From Mesostigma viride (taxonomy: Eukaryota > Streptophyta > Mesostigmatophyceae > Mesostigmatales > Mesostigmataceae): a stretch of 64,000 bases of DNA. The DNA lies in contig RPFO01000041.1 in NCBI GenBank assembly GCA_009746045.1, positions 2,462,613 to 2,526,612 of the forward strand. Reading direction: 5' to 3'. The notes beneath the pieces are model-generated. The model was not told the DNA's origin. It did not search any database and saw only the letters and a program-made list of their open reading frames with translations. Of this stretch, positions 9,730-21,539 are shown piece after piece (within the stretch, counting starts at the first letter, position 1; each line of letters starts with the position of its first letter). Both the position numbers and the translations under genes were made by a program.

Positions 9730-9731
9730 TT

Positions 9732-9867
9732 TGTAATAACTAACACATGTCAACACATCCATGGGTACGGCATGGAACCATGTTCATTTATGATATGTTC
9801 AAGAGTTGCAATGCTTAACATCCATGAAATATGCTCATCGTATTATTGTTTACGATTTATGAATGCA
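9732..9867 (-). repeat. Possible remnant of the gypsy 5' LTR
   Basis: The plus strand begins TGTAATAACTAAC next to the putative PBS, and a CA lies at 9866-9867. No partner LTR was found, so the extent is a guess. The LINE that follows may have cut it. Confidence 0.3.
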
Positions 9868-9929
9868 GGGGGGTCGCTACGCGAGTGACCAAATAGCACT
9901 CAAGTCAACAATATGCCAAGAAAGAAGGC

Positions 9930-11087
9930 ATGGCCAGGTCATGGCTGGAACTGACCAAAGACGAATGCGCCGAAATAGTGCGTTTCTTATCACAGGAACG
10001 CAAGCTCCATGGGGCCGTAGGGCCCATCCCCGCCGACGACCTGGAGAGGTTCCTTGCCATGCCAGAGCTCAACCACCGCATCGCCATCATGTGCAGCTAC
10101 TTCCAGCTACCTACGCGCAGAATTGTCGCCAGGATCCGCACCCCAGCCCAGCCTGCGCGGCCGACCGACACATCGGCTTCCTCCCTCTGCAAGGATGACA
10201 TCCGAGCAGTGCTGGAGGAGCACGTGACCTGGCCGTTGGCCGAGAAGCTGACTTCGCTGAACACGACGCTCAACACGGTGGAAGCCCGGGTCTCCAACGT
10301 GGAAACCAAGGTCGTCCACAAGCTACAACCCCAGTTCACGGCGCTACACACCGCGGCGCAGGCTTCGGAAACGCATGCTGCACTTGTCTCTCGCCTTAAC
10401 CAGGTGGAGGGCAAGTGTGGCGTGCTCCTGAAGAAGCTTGAGGCCATCACCGCCCACACCGAGGCCCTGGCCACACAGGTCCCCAAGATAGCGGAGCAGA
10501 CGGCCACCATTGCATCCCAGCCACCCCGGCAGGATGCTGGCGACCTCCCGCCGCTCTCCTACGCGGACCTGCTGCGGTCAGCGACCGCCTCCACCACCGA
10601 CGCCATCGCCACAAAGCTCCAGGAGCTGGAGGACCACCGCCAGGCCCAGCAACGGGAGGTCACCGACCGCGCTCGCCGCGAGTGCCGAGTGGTGCTACGT
10701 CGCTTCCCCCAGAAGCCAGGTGAGACGTCAACCTCTCTTGCTGACGAGCTCAAGAACCAGCTTCTTACCCTCATGGGCCTGGTAGGTGAGGTAGAACTGC
10801 GTGGGTGCCACCGCCTTCCCCACTCACGGGACAAGGCGGCTCCCCCACCAGTCCTACTCACCTTCCCCTCCCCTGAGGATAAGCAGCGGTTCCTCTCTCG
10901 TCGCAAGCGGTTGCACGACCTCACCTGGACGCTGGATGACGACCTCACCCCCGCTCAGCAACAGCAGCGACGCGACCTGTGGCCGGAATACCTCCGCCAT
11001 AAGCAGGACCCCCAGAAGCCCAAGGTGTACTGGAGGGGCGGGGACCTGATGATCAACCACAAGATGTGGACGCCCGCAGCGGGCTAG
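9930..11087 (+). CDS. LINE ORF1 protein (coiled coil, RRM-like and C-terminal domain)
   Basis: 385 codons from ATG 9930 to TAG 11087; an upstream ATG at 9913 is out of frame. Residues ~85-205 show heptad-like Leu/Val/Ala spacing, suggesting a trimeric coiled coil. Residues ~245-320 (RECRVVLRRFP ... VLLTFPSPEDKQRFL) resemble the RNA-recognition motif of L1/Tx1-type ORF1 proteins. The end (LTPAQQQQRRDLWPEY ... VYWRGGDLMI) resembles their C-terminal nucleic-acid-binding domain. Such proteins coat the element RNA and act as chaperones. The frame is uninterrupted, unlike most frames here. No ORF2 follows, which suggests an internally deleted element that would depend on enzymes from elsewhere. Confidence 0.75.
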   Translation: MARSWLELTKDECAEIVRFLSQERKLHGAVGPIPADDLERFLAMPELNHRIAIMCSYFQLPTRRIVARIRTPAQPARPTDTSASSLCKDDIRAVLEEHVTWPLAEKLTSLNTTLNTVEARVSNVETKVVHKLQPQFTALHTAAQASETHAALVSRLNQVEGKCGVLLKKLEAITAHTEALATQVPKIAEQTATIASQPPRQDAGDLPPLSYADLLRSATASTTDAIATKLQELEDHRQAQQREVTDRARRECRVVLRRFPQKPGETSTSLADELKNQLLTLMGLVGEVELRGCHRLPHSRDKAAPPPVLLTFPSPEDKQRFLSRRKRLHDLTWTLDDDLTPAQQQQRRDLWPEYLRHKQDPQKPKVYWRGGDLMINHKMWTPAAG

Positions 11088-11458
11088 AATAGCAATAGCC
11101 CTAGCTTGTAACCATTGGCGTCACTGCCGCTAAGGCAGCCATGCCTAGAATGTTGCCTAGCTGTGCCAACACACCTAGTAGTCACGTGCCGCCAACGCAC
11201 GGTACACAACCAGCCATAGCCTTAGCCTAGTCCTAGTACAGCCATGCTACGCCCTGGCTATGTTCAGATTACTTGCCCACGCTCCCTGCTATGATATGCT
11301 CACATGGGTCTTATTGCACCCACAGTTTGCCGGATCGTTAGCCTGTCCTTTTAGCTAGCCGCGCCCGATTGCAGCTGTGGCATGCCTTTGGCATGAAGGA
11401 GACTGGGGGTCTCTGCCCTTTTTCCTGTAGTGCACACACAGGGATTAAAAGCACTTCG

Positions 11459-11515
11459 GTGCTCCGTGACTCCCCAACGGGAGCACGAGTTTAATTAATT
11501 AATTAATTAATTAAT
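11459..11515 (+). repeat. LINE-A 3' stem-loop and (TTAA)n tail
   Basis: GTGCTCC (11459-11465) pairs with GGAGCAC (11480-11486). The tail TTAATTAATT... fills 11491-11515. The same stem-loop and tail occur in inverse orientation at 43133-43190. Some LINE reverse transcriptases recognise a 3' stem-loop of this kind. Confidence 0.7.
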
Positions 11516-14212
11516 GGCTGGTCCTGAAAATGCACCCAGGGTGCCCACAACATGTCTATGTTACACCCTCGCAGTCCTAGACCCTGCAGCCTGCCAGGGG
11601 GGGGGCACAAAATGTAACTGGCAGCCAGGGACCATGGTGCAGGCCAAACAGCGGGTGTAAAGCTAGCTCAGTCCAAAGAGTGAAATATGATGCAAATACT
11701 TGCCAAGGTTAGGTCCATGATCGTTAGTAGAGGCTCGGCTGCCACCACGGTGCTAAACCATCATGTTGAACCCTTACGTTATACATGAAACATATACTGC
11801 AAAGAGGCACAAGTTGTAACACAAGCACAATGTAAACATGACAAGCTCAAGTTTCTGAGCCAGTCTTGATCACTTGGACATGAGTTGAAGCATTAGAAAC
11901 ATATGGGCAACATACCAGCAAGCCTTGAAAAACTTCTCAGCAACAAGGCAGTATATGTGTTGAATCAAACTAGCACATCGCAATTAAGCACAGCGACTTC
12001 TACTCGCTGCTGTTTTGATAACGCAAGGCCGTTTACCTTTTCAGTGACGCAACGGGAAAAGAAAGTACCGCCCAGCAAACTTCCGTTATCCCCGGACATA
12101 AACGTAATCAAAACCACGAAGTTGGGCATTGAAAGCAACCGGAATTATCACGTCTGCGGGAGTTATAGGTTACAATCCGCTTAACACGCTTACTTAGAAC
12201 GATGCGGTTGAGAATGACAGTCGGATCCTTGTTCTTTACGTGCGCCCAGGCCGCCAGCTGCGCGGGCCAGCTCAAGAAATATATATTAAAGGACGGTGAC
12301 GCGTGGGAAGCACCAAGCCTTGCGGCAAAAGAAAAATATGGCTCGCGCTCGCCCTGGTTTTCGCCAGGCGCGACTGCGACATCACGACGAAAAAATAGAG
12401 ACTCTTTGACGCATGCAACTGCCCAGGTCCCTCTTCTCCCCATGTCGCCCATAAGCCCAGAAGCGTACCATAACCCATACTCGCGATATCCGCAGCGCCT
12501 GGGCGGAAAAAGAAATTGTAAAACCGAACTGCGAACTGACCTATCATGCGATCTACGTAGCTCTCAGATTTTCTTCAACAATGCCAAAATCCGTTCATGA
12601 ACAAAATTTTCGACATATACAAAACACCTGCACGTGAAGAATAGCATCTTCGAAATCACTAGATGACGATCTAAAATGCTGTCTTCGTCCGGGGCAAAAT
12701 GATGCCCTATAACATTCAGGCAAGCCTCGGAACTGGCACGACCCCATAGCCGCCACTCGACAAAACACTCGATTGCATTGCGATGTTCTTGCTATTGTAG
12801 GTACTTTTCGTCGCCTCATATTTTCCAGGTACGGTCGACCCCTGTCGACCCCAGGGGCTTGGCGCGCTCAGTACCTATCCCAGTTTCGCGCCAAAACCCA
12901 CCAAGTGACCCTAGGACCAAATTTGGCGCCAAAACCGCGCCCCTGACCCCCCCCGTCTCAAACGAGGACTATGTCCTCAAATGAGGACATTTGGTTTTTG
13001 GACACTCTACGTGCAGGTGACGTGCTCACAGCGAGAGAGAAACACAAGGCAGAAACGAAACGTTCACAAACAGTACGAAAGACGTTGAGGTCCAGCCACC
13101 GGCAACACAGTTAGGCAACGGCCAGCCGGTGACTACCCTCGAGCCGTAGGCAGCGTTGCCCTTTGGGGGTCCACCCACGGCTCACGAGGGCTGTCTTTGG
13201 GACAACCCGCTCACAAACGTTTACAGACATGAAAACGGATTACGACAAAGAACAAAAACCCCGTTTCTACGCGCGTGGGTAAGACAGGGGGGGGGGCAAG
13301 AAGAAAATCAGGGAAATCTTACCACTTGCATGGACGTCTAGCGTCCTATGACACCCCTCAAAGGGTTAAGAGGTCTTGGATGGCGTGCCGGCTGTGGCTG
13401 TAGCTGTCCTGAGCGTCCCCGGGATCTGGCAACCGCCGATGCTGGGCGGGATGATGCCGGTCGGCTCTGGGCCTGCGCTAAGCTAAACACGGCTTTGGGC
13501 CGCCCTGTAAAACCACCCTAACCTAACCTCCGATAACCAGTGTAACGAACCCATCCGGGTCGTGCGAAAGATCCTATTATTAAGGTAGGTTATCTCCGGT
13601 TTCTTGGCTAACCACGACCACTCTTTGGGAGTGGGATTAACGGAACACGCGTGGCTTTAGGCCTGTTACGGCTCGCGGTGATTAATATTGCATTAATCTA
13701 CACAATCCACATTTAGGATGGAGCTACCAAATGCAGTTGGAATTTATGCCCCAGGTTCAGACAGGTGATAACACACACTTTATTCCGAACCAAGAGGACG
13801 AGACTCTCGTCCTCGGACCAATTTCACCTAGGTCTGCCACCAAGCTGGCAAGAGGCGCCGACATGGCGCCGACCTTCCAGAGAACTCCGAAACATGCAGT
13901 CCACACAAGATCCTCGGGTCGACATCGACCCTTACCTACAGAATCCACGCATGAATACAAGATCTTAACCGGCTGTAAAGTACGCAGCGCGGCGCGACTG
14001 CGCCGGCCCCTAGAAGATCTCATACATCAACCTAGGCCCAAAATAACTAGTCCGAATCACACAAACTATCGTAGTTCCATACAAAAGTCCTGACCAATGG
14101 ACAGTTCCCAAATTACGTCCCGAAATGAGTCCCAAAGTCCTACGGACTATGACAACAAGCCAAAATACATCATTTATTCCATTGTTGCGCCCGTTCCAAG
14201 GGTCGGGCACGC
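11516..14212. other. No recognised gene
   Basis: I find no convincing coding region or known repeat. The ATGTCCTCAAATGAGGACAT palindrome lies at 12971-12990, and a G-run at 13287-13297. The stretch at about 13330-13730 is GC-rich with ACCACCCTAACCTAACC and could be a retroelement 3' end, but I could not support that. Short frames (for example 13731-14093) have no family signal. Confidence 0.4.
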
Positions 14213-14511
14213 AACACACAACCAGGAACACATCCCACAACCACGAACGTGCATCCCACAACCAGGAACACATCCCACAAACAGGAACGACTATCTCACA
14301 ACCAGGAACTGCGATACCACAACCAGGAACATGTATCCCACAACTCAACCAGGAACACATCCCACAACTAGGAACGTGTATCCCACAACCACGAACGTAT
14401 TTCCCACAACCAGCAGCGACTATCCCACAACTAGGAAGGTGTATCCCACAACCACGAACGTGCTTCCCACAACCAGGAACACATCCCACAACCAGGAATG
14501 ACTATCCCACA
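14213..14511 (+). repeat. Minisatellite, left block (CCCACAACCAGGAAC type)
   Basis: About 16 degenerate 18-20 bp units of ATCCCACAACCAGGAAC plus a variable 2-5 bp linker. The same array, same orientation, resumes at 22098 on the other side of the CACTA element, so the two blocks were once continuous. Confidence 0.85.
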
Positions 14512-14524
14512 CACTAGGAAGGGG

Positions 14525-14820
14525 TCTGTGACATTTTGTGATATTTTTTTATCACAAAATGTCACTTTTGTGACATTTTGTGATAAAAAAATGATAAAAC
14601 GTGACAAAACGTGACAAAATGTGATAAAACTGTGACAAATTGTGATCGAGACATGTCATGATTGTGACAAAACGTGACAAACGTGATGAAACCAGCATAT
14701 TTTGTGATAACGTCATTATCACAAAATGTCAAAGTGTCACAAAATGTCACAAACCCACAGAAAAACAAAATGTGATAAGGTGATAAATCACGACCACTCA
14801 GGGGAAGTGATATATCACAA
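14525..14820. repeat. CACTA left subterminal repeats
   Basis: More than a dozen copies of GTGACA/AAATGTGATA-type motifs occur in both orientations. In En/Spm such arrays bind the TNPA protein. That role is inferred here. Confidence 0.7.
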
Positions 14821-17800
14821 AGCACGCATAATGCACATCCGCAGCAAGGAAGTGCGTGCATGCCGCAGCAGAGATGGAGAAGGAAAAGGCCAAGGTGGGA
14901 CACGGCAAGGTGGCAATGCCAGGCCAGGAGAGACAACACGTGCAGCGGTACGGGGCAAGCTTTCAAAGGATGACACCAAGAACTCGCCACTGAGAAAGTT
15001 CTTAATTGCAGGTGACAACTTGAAAAACCAGAGGGGGGTACTGAAAGGAACTGACAAAACAAGCTGGAAACACTCTCAGGTGCATGATAAAATGCACCAC
15101 AATGTCATGAGCCGTGGGAGACATGGTTTATTGCAAAAATATCGACTGGGATGTTAAGAAAAACACCAATATTGAACATTCAGGGCAATCGTCATCACGG
15201 TCATCAAGTGTCAACCTCCGACCCATCGCTGGCCAAGCATCCATCATGCTGATCAAAGGTGGCATCGTCAATATCTACACTAAATCACAACACTGCATCA
15301 TGCATCCATTGCTCTGAGCTCACAACACTGGTATGATAAAATGGCAACGGGGAGTGAACATGTTCAGATGGCATGCAACAACCCGATGAAATGGCACAAC
15401 TGATCAAATACGAACACCAACTGTATTGATACACACACAAGGAACGGTGCACTCAAGCATGGCTGTGGGTGGTGTGCAAAATGGACACCCACAATCATCT
15501 CACAAATGCAATATAAAATCTGTTGACCGACAAGCACAACGGGGCTCAACAGTCCTCGTCATCAAAGTCATCATCCTCATCATCACTGAAACCATTACGA
15601 GGGCTGTCCCAGCCACCATTGCTGAAATATCTGGATGACTCTCTAGAAACAATCACAGGACACTGTCGAGTGCTACGGCAATGTGACCAAGGCTCAGAGC
15701 CTACAAAATCTGCATCCGCATGTGGCCTCTCGCCGTGTTGGACTGACGGATGTGCCCAGCCCGACTGTGTTAGGTATATTGCCTGCATGCAAGACAAAAA
15801 TACATCATCCGGCAAAGCACGCATCGGTACACACAAAAATTTGTTAGTGAGATGAAACCACGCGCTGGACGCGCCAACAACTGTCAACTTTGCATGACTT
15901 CAGTTCACTTGTATGTAAGGATGCGGGGGAGATCGCAGCAGTTGCGTGGCTATCTATGAGTACCGGCCTAGTTTTAGGACAAAGAAGGTGAGATACTGGG
16001 CCAAGAGAGAGACAGGGGTGCTCGAGAAAAAAATTGGCCATGGATGTTCACCTAAATTGTATCTACATGCCTCACAAGTTGTAGGGAACTGCACACCCAG
16101 GAATCCTGGAGTCGCAAAGGTTCCCTAACATGCCAAGAGGCCTCACAATCTACTTCATTGCAATCTCTGTATGGTTAATACGGCAATAAGAAAGAAACGC
16201 CTGATTAGTGCCAAGAAAAAGCAAGGCCAATCAACCAACAATATGCCCCGTTACAGGTAGGATGAACTCTAACGAGGCTGAAGGCTCTACGTCTGCAATT
16301 GACACTAGCAGGAGTCGTTCAGGGTGGGGTGTGGGGGGGAGGGAATGACAAAAAGCTGTGATCTGAGCAAAAAGGATAAATATGCAAAGATGCTACCCAT
16401 GCAAGGAAGCGAGACATAGTCCAGCAATGCCACGAATGTCAGCCGAGGCTACTGGATTGCAAAGAAGGTTCTACCGACAGCGAAGGAATTGGTACGAATA
16501 ATGCCAACTATTTGTAGCTGAGAGCATCACCAGCGGGCTACAAAAAAATCATGCACGGAAGCTGGAAGAACAAGGCCAATGGTGGCTGACGCGCACAGCA
16601 CGTTGATAATTTGAGGAATGAGCACTACATAAAGAATGATCACCGTTGCTCACCATCAAGAATTCGCCGCGCTGGACAGGCGACCAAGAGCTTGTCGCTG
16701 CCACATGCGATGGGGCCGCGTGCAAGCCCAACGGTATTAGGCATCACAAGTACACGCGCAAAATTGACACCACAATGGCAACACAGATGCACACATACGA
16801 ATGTATAACGACCGAAAGCATAAACAGAGAATCAGTTGGTTAAGACAAGGAAAGTGGCGCAAGAGCAGCCCATGTCATGCAACTCTCAATCTGAACAAGG
16901 TTATGCCCTTCATGAAAACTAAATCAGATGTCGTTTGCATAGTCTATTGACCTTGTACGAATGAGATAGTGAAACTGCTGCAGCATTCATGGCAAGCACG
17001 GCTAACTTGGCATGAAACCGAGCGGCCCATAGCAGCCTTGGCCCTAGGGCGATACGTGAGAATGCCACGTGCGTACGGCATGCATGTTAAAGTCGATGCA
17101 AACTTATTAGTATTTCAGGCGAGGAATTCCTTGCTCACCTCAACTGGTAAAGAGTGGGCAGCTTCTGGATGTCCGAATGTGCTGTGCGTACCACTGAGCG
17201 AACAGATCGATTAAAGCTTTATTCTAGACCATGCCTATGTTTCTCCCCCGATGGCTGCTTGTAGCCTTGTCCGAGCTCGCTCCTGAATTCATTTGAGACG
17301 ACGCCCTAATGGCTACATAAATCACGACGGTCATCAGTGAGCCTATGCTCCTATTCCAACCACCACGTGCGTTCATACAGAAGCGACATTGCTGGAAATC
17401 AAAAGGCACATAATCCCGCCTTGGCTGCGAGCCGATCGCAGCTCCCTTCCACCTTTCCCACCTGTGCAGCGTGGATAGATGTGCAACTCTAAGGTCTTTT
17501 TTTTTTCGCGTCGTCTTAACTTCAACTTCAACGGTAACACCCGCGCAACCACTGGAATTAGGGCTCGCAATTCGCCAAGTCCCATCAACGTCGCAAAGTC
17601 TGGTGTCGTCGCTCTTCCTGTCATCAATCATTAGTGCCAAATACTATCGTCATTACTGTCGTCATTAGAGGCCCTTTAGGCCTTTACTATCGTCAGTCAC
17701 TCGCTTTGTGACGATAATAACGTACGGTAGATGGCATCAGTCGTACTTCCCGCCCCCCCCCCTGCCCACGTCCCCTTCCGATTTCGCCGCTACTACATCT

Positions 17801-19590
17801 CGCCCCAAGTAGAAGTTTGCATTTTGCCATACATTAGGAATAACTGACTGACGAAACTAGTAAAAAGACGACTGACATGACTCTCTAGTATCGCTTGGTT
17901 GGGACCGCTGGCCTGGCATCGTAACTGTTAGCCGTACCGTTCAGACTACAGTCCACAGCAGCCCCTAGCTTGGGAGTCTGGAATGAATGGACAAAAATCT
18001 TTCGCAACATGCGCAAGTCTGGAATCAACCCGTCAGGATCCTTGCGCAAAATTCAAATATTACGCCGAAACCGATGGCAAACGACTAGGTGCACGCAATG
18101 GCTAAGGCAGTGAGGGGCTGAGGGTACGCTCGAGCGAAGGGGCCACCTAGTTTTATGTAACCACAGAGTGTGCAATAACAAACGGGGCTGCAGGTCCACG
18201 AAACGACGTGATTTCTCTAGCAATTGCGGCGTAGCAGTTTGGATCATGATGTAGGTGCACTTAGGATGTATGTCGAGTTTAATTAAGCATGGAGGTAGCA
18301 ATGAGGGACTGAGACACATCATATCCAGTTCTGAATCAAGCCGTTCTTTACGCTGAAACACAGCGCAAGCAAGATCTCCGGAACCTGCCGCCAAGCTCCT
18401 TAGCCGCTAAGGTTAGCAAAATTCTGCCAGCTTCTTTTACAGCGGTTAGCATGCCGTGCTCATGTGTATGAGGCCATTTCATGGCGGCCGGGTAAAGCTG
18501 GCCATGTCTTTGAGAGCTTTGAATATGTATTCTCTGAAGGCTTTCAATACCATGGTGCTTTCTGCGCTCGGCATCTTATGTGTGCCTTCGAATTGCCGTT
18601 TTCCTCTTCAATTGCGCGTGTACCTGCGGGTGACTGATACCGTTGGGCTGGCCTCACCTGCGGCCTACCCGCGAATGGCAGGCTAGCTCCTGGTCGAGAC
18701 TTGTGGTGAGTAGTGGGTACCATCGCATACCTGGAGTCTGTACTTTGTTATCGACGTGCTGTATGTGGCATTGCTAGAATGCATCCAGTTCTTCCTGTTT
18801 CTAACTCCAATTACTTGGCATTTTTGCAATCATGCTCCGCCTACATTTAAACACACATGCGTTGCATTTTTTCATAAGGCTTCTTTGTTGTTGAAAGCCG
18901 TAAACTGTCTTTCTGCTATTTACATCCCGTCTGCTGCGACTTTCTCCGGTTTTCCCCCATTGACCCCGTCTCTGCTGCACTTTCCATCAGCTCCTTTTTG
19001 TTGACAATCAGCGCTTTTAACCTTGTTAGCAAATTGTAAAAATGACACTGTCTAATATATATGAGAAAAATCCTTGTGCCTATTTTTATTAGGAGTTCAG
19101 TCATTGGGCTCTAGGAGACATGTGTGATCAACTTTGAGGCTCGTCCTTTGGGATAAAACCTCCAAAGAGTCACACCACTGGACGAGTTATCTTGAACCAG
19201 AACTTTTTGTTGGAACACTGACTGAGAGCAGCACGCTTAAGGTTTTGTAAGAAAATCATTTTTTCTCTGAAACGCCATAGCTCCTTTCTAATCATTGTGA
19301 TTGTGTTGCGTATTCCTTGTCAGTCAGTTAGTTATGTATTCCTTATCATGGGACAGGCGGAGGGGGGCTAATAATTCCTCATGGGGGCAGCAAGGGAGTT
19401 GGTAGCACACGCAGTTATGAGCTTTGCTTCTTTCAACATGTTGCTCATAATATCCAATTTCGTGGTTTCTTGGTCTTTGGCATCTTCATAGTAGTAGTGC
19501 TAGGGTCTCACTTGGTCACCCTTACAATGTTAGTGCCCTTCAGCAATCTCATTTTTAGTCCAATTAGGCTTCAATGGTCATCGATTTGAA
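14821..19590. other. CACTA interior, mostly unassigned
   Basis: No frame with a transposase motif was recognised. A candidate terminal exon on the minus strand is listed separately at 15546-15887. Other short frames (17224-17640, 18053-18394, both minus) are compatible with exons but show no family signature. A palindromic TATCGTCA...TGACGATA pair lies near 17690-17715. Confidence 0.35.
15546..15887 (-). CDS. Candidate terminal exon with acidic C-terminus
   Basis: An open frame of 113 codons ends in an Asp/Glu tail (DDEDDDFDDEDC). A possible splice acceptor TTGCATGCAG precedes the codons starting near 15788. Sequence before the tail (Ser/Arg/Asp-rich) looks protein-like but matches no family I know. 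If real, it is the last exon of a minus-strand CACTA gene, divergent from the gene ending at 21161. Confidence is low because no upstream exons were confirmed. Confidence 0.25.
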   Translation of the reverse strand: MTVVGASSAWFHLTNKFLCVPMRALPDDVFLSCMQAIYLTQSGWAHPSVQHGERPHADADFVGSEPWSHCRSTRQCPVIVSRESSRYFSNGGWDSPRNGFSDDEDDDFDDEDC

Positions 19591-21161
19591 ATGGGAAGCG
19601 TAGTGAAGGCCGGTTCACGCCGAGAGAAACGCAGCGCTGCCGATCCAAGAGTGCAGCCGTGCACGAAGCTCGCAAAGCTGCCTGCAGCAGCACCACCACC
19701 GCCGGCAGCGCCGACAATCCTGCCCCCGACAGCACTCCCTTCAACAACCGCCACAGCATCGGTGCCATCATCCATGTTGCCTGCGCAAAGAGCAGATGAA
19801 GACATGGCCTCGGTAGAGGCGGCGCTGGCCGCGCTCCTTGCCAAGAAGGAGGCAATGATTGCAGCCAGAAAGGCGGCCGATGTCTCCCATGCAACCCCTG
19901 AAGTAAGTCTCAGGAGTGGGTGGGGTTGTAAACCTGGACATGGTTATGAGTGGTGTGATTTGGGGGGTTGCAAACAGGGGTAGTTCATGAGTGGGCAGAG
20001 TGGGGGCTGTGGGAAATTGGGGTTATTTATGAGTGGAGGGGCTGTAAACTGGGTTGTTTTTTAGTGGGCTGAGCGGGGGCTGTTGGGGGGTTGTCAACCG
20101 CGTTATTTATGTGGGCTGGGCGGGGGCTGTCGGAAACTGGGATTATTTATGAGTGGGCAGTGTGTGAAACTGTTTTTTTTTTTTTTTTAACAACTGATTG
20201 AGGAGGTTGTAAACACTTGGGATTATTTATGAGGGGGGGGGGACTGTAAACTCGGTGGCATTTGAGGTGGCTGAGTGGCGCACTCGTTTTTCATAGCCCC
20301 CGGGGGCTGTGGAGAACTGGGGTTAATATGAGGGGGAGGTTGTAAACTGCATGGGTGGTTTATGAGTGGGCTGAGTGGGGGGCTGTAGGAACCTGGGGTT
20401 ATTTATGAGAGGGGGGGTCTAAACTGGTGTGGTTTATGTCAGAGTGGGCTGAGTGGGGCTGTAGGAAACTGGGATAATGTGTGGGTGGGGGGTTGTATTT
20501 AACTGGATTGTTTATGAGTGGGCTGAGCAGGGGCTGTCATAAACTGGGATTATTTATGAGTAGGCAGTGTGTGAAAAGTGGGATTTTTTTGTTTTTGATT
20601 ACTGATTGAGGGGGTTGTAAACCATTGGGATTATTTATGAGGGGGGGCGGGTTGGAAACTGGGTGGTTTATGGGTGGCTGAGTGGTGACTGTGGGAAACT
20701 GGGGTTATTTATGAGAGGGGGGTCTAAACTGGGGTGGTTTAAGTCAGAGTGGGCTGAGTGGGGGCTGTGGGAAACTGGGATAGTGTATGAGTGGGGGGGT
20801 CTAAACTGGGTTGTTCATGAGTGGGCTGAGCGGGGGCTGTCAGAACCTGGGATTATTTATGAGTGGGCAGTGTGTGAAACTGGGATTTTTTTTTTTTTTT
20901 TTAATGAGTGATTGCAATTTTACAACCCCCTCATGAGGGGGTTGTAAACACTGGGATTATGAGTTTGCGGGCGGGGGAGGCCGCCTTGCTGTTCTTGAAA
21001 CCCATTCAAGGATGTTCTAGGCAACACGTTGATTTTGATGTGCAACATTTCTATTGATCGAGGCTGTGAAAGGCTATGACACATCTTGAGTGTTTCAACT
21101 TGCCTTTTTTTTCTGCTCACAGGGAGACAAGGTGCCGGCCTCCTCGTCGTCGTCCACTTGA
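19591..21161 (+). CDS. Two-exon gene 3' end inside the CACTA element, function unknown
   Basis: Exon 19591-19902 begins with ATG and encodes 104 residues: a basic start (SRREKR), a Pro/Ala/Thr-rich middle, and an Ala/Glu/Lys helix (EAALAALLAKKEAMIAARK). It ends at a consensus donor GAA|GTAAGT (19903). The acceptor is TTTTTTTTCTGCTCACAG (ends 21122), followed in frame by GDKVPASSSSST and TGA at 21159-21161. The 1220-bp intron is filled by a G-rich minisatellite. TGTAA, the usual poly(A) signal in green algae, occurs near 21470. Upstream exons may exist. The Ala/Lys helix could be a coiled coil. No family is recognised; a CACTA accessory protein or captured gene piece are both possible. Confidence 0.5.
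19903..20960 (+). repeat. G-rich minisatellite filling an intron
   Basis: About 15 degenerate units of roughly 60-75 bp on the theme GTGGGCTGAGTGGGGGCTGT-GGAAACTGGGATTATTTATGA. It starts within a few dozen bases of the GTAAGT donor and ends before the acceptor at 21122, so it lies wholly in the predicted intron. G-runs of 4-9 are frequent. Confidence 0.75.
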
Positions 21162-21539
21162 CATCGTCATCTAGGCACTACGGCTGCGCATGTTTGTTTT
21201 TGTTTTCTTGATCTATACCGAGCGCTTTCTTGTTCATGAATTGGTTACTAGGGTGCGGTGGCAGATGAGACAATTGACACCAACCATCCGTTCATGTTTC
21301 TTGCGCATGTGCATTTTTTAATGCATTCCAGGAACATTCCGAGATTTCTGTCACGCAACCACAAGCGCCAAGCCGGCGTTTGCAAATTGTCACTGATCGA
21401 TAATCACAGTTGAAGAATGAAGAATCAAGACTGAAGAATGAAGATCTGTTACATTTATCTTTATATTTGTAATAAAGAAATCGCGAGGCGTGCTTTTCAT
21501 CCGTTTTGCTTTGGAATGAATTCTGATATATCTGTGTGA

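Larger units (their letters stand above)
4185..9731 (-). mobile_element. Truncated Ty3/gypsy element with leader ORF
   Basis: Minus-strand order: PBS (9721-9729), leader ORF (9576-9223), gag (9024-6779), pol with protease, RT and RNase H (6779 to about 4190). The integrase and 3' LTR are missing. Coding homology stops close to the inverted repeat at 4149-4184. RT shares an unusual insertion with the chromovirus at 24268-33349, so the two belong to related lineages. Confidence 0.75.
9868..11515 (+). mobile_element. ORF1-only LINE (LINE-A) with TTAA-type tail
   Basis: A G-rich 5' start is followed by an intact ORF1 (9930-11087), a ~370-bp 3' UTR, a terminal stem-loop (11459-11486) and a (TTAA)n tail (11491-11515). 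There is no endonuclease/RT frame between ORF1 and the 3' end. The 3' end is shared with the truncated LINE at 43133-43447. No clear TSD was found at the 5' side. Confidence 0.65.

Noticed and set aside
13505-13530. Telomere-like CCCTAACCTAACC
   Set aside because: Only two units inside GC-rich DNA, with no array.
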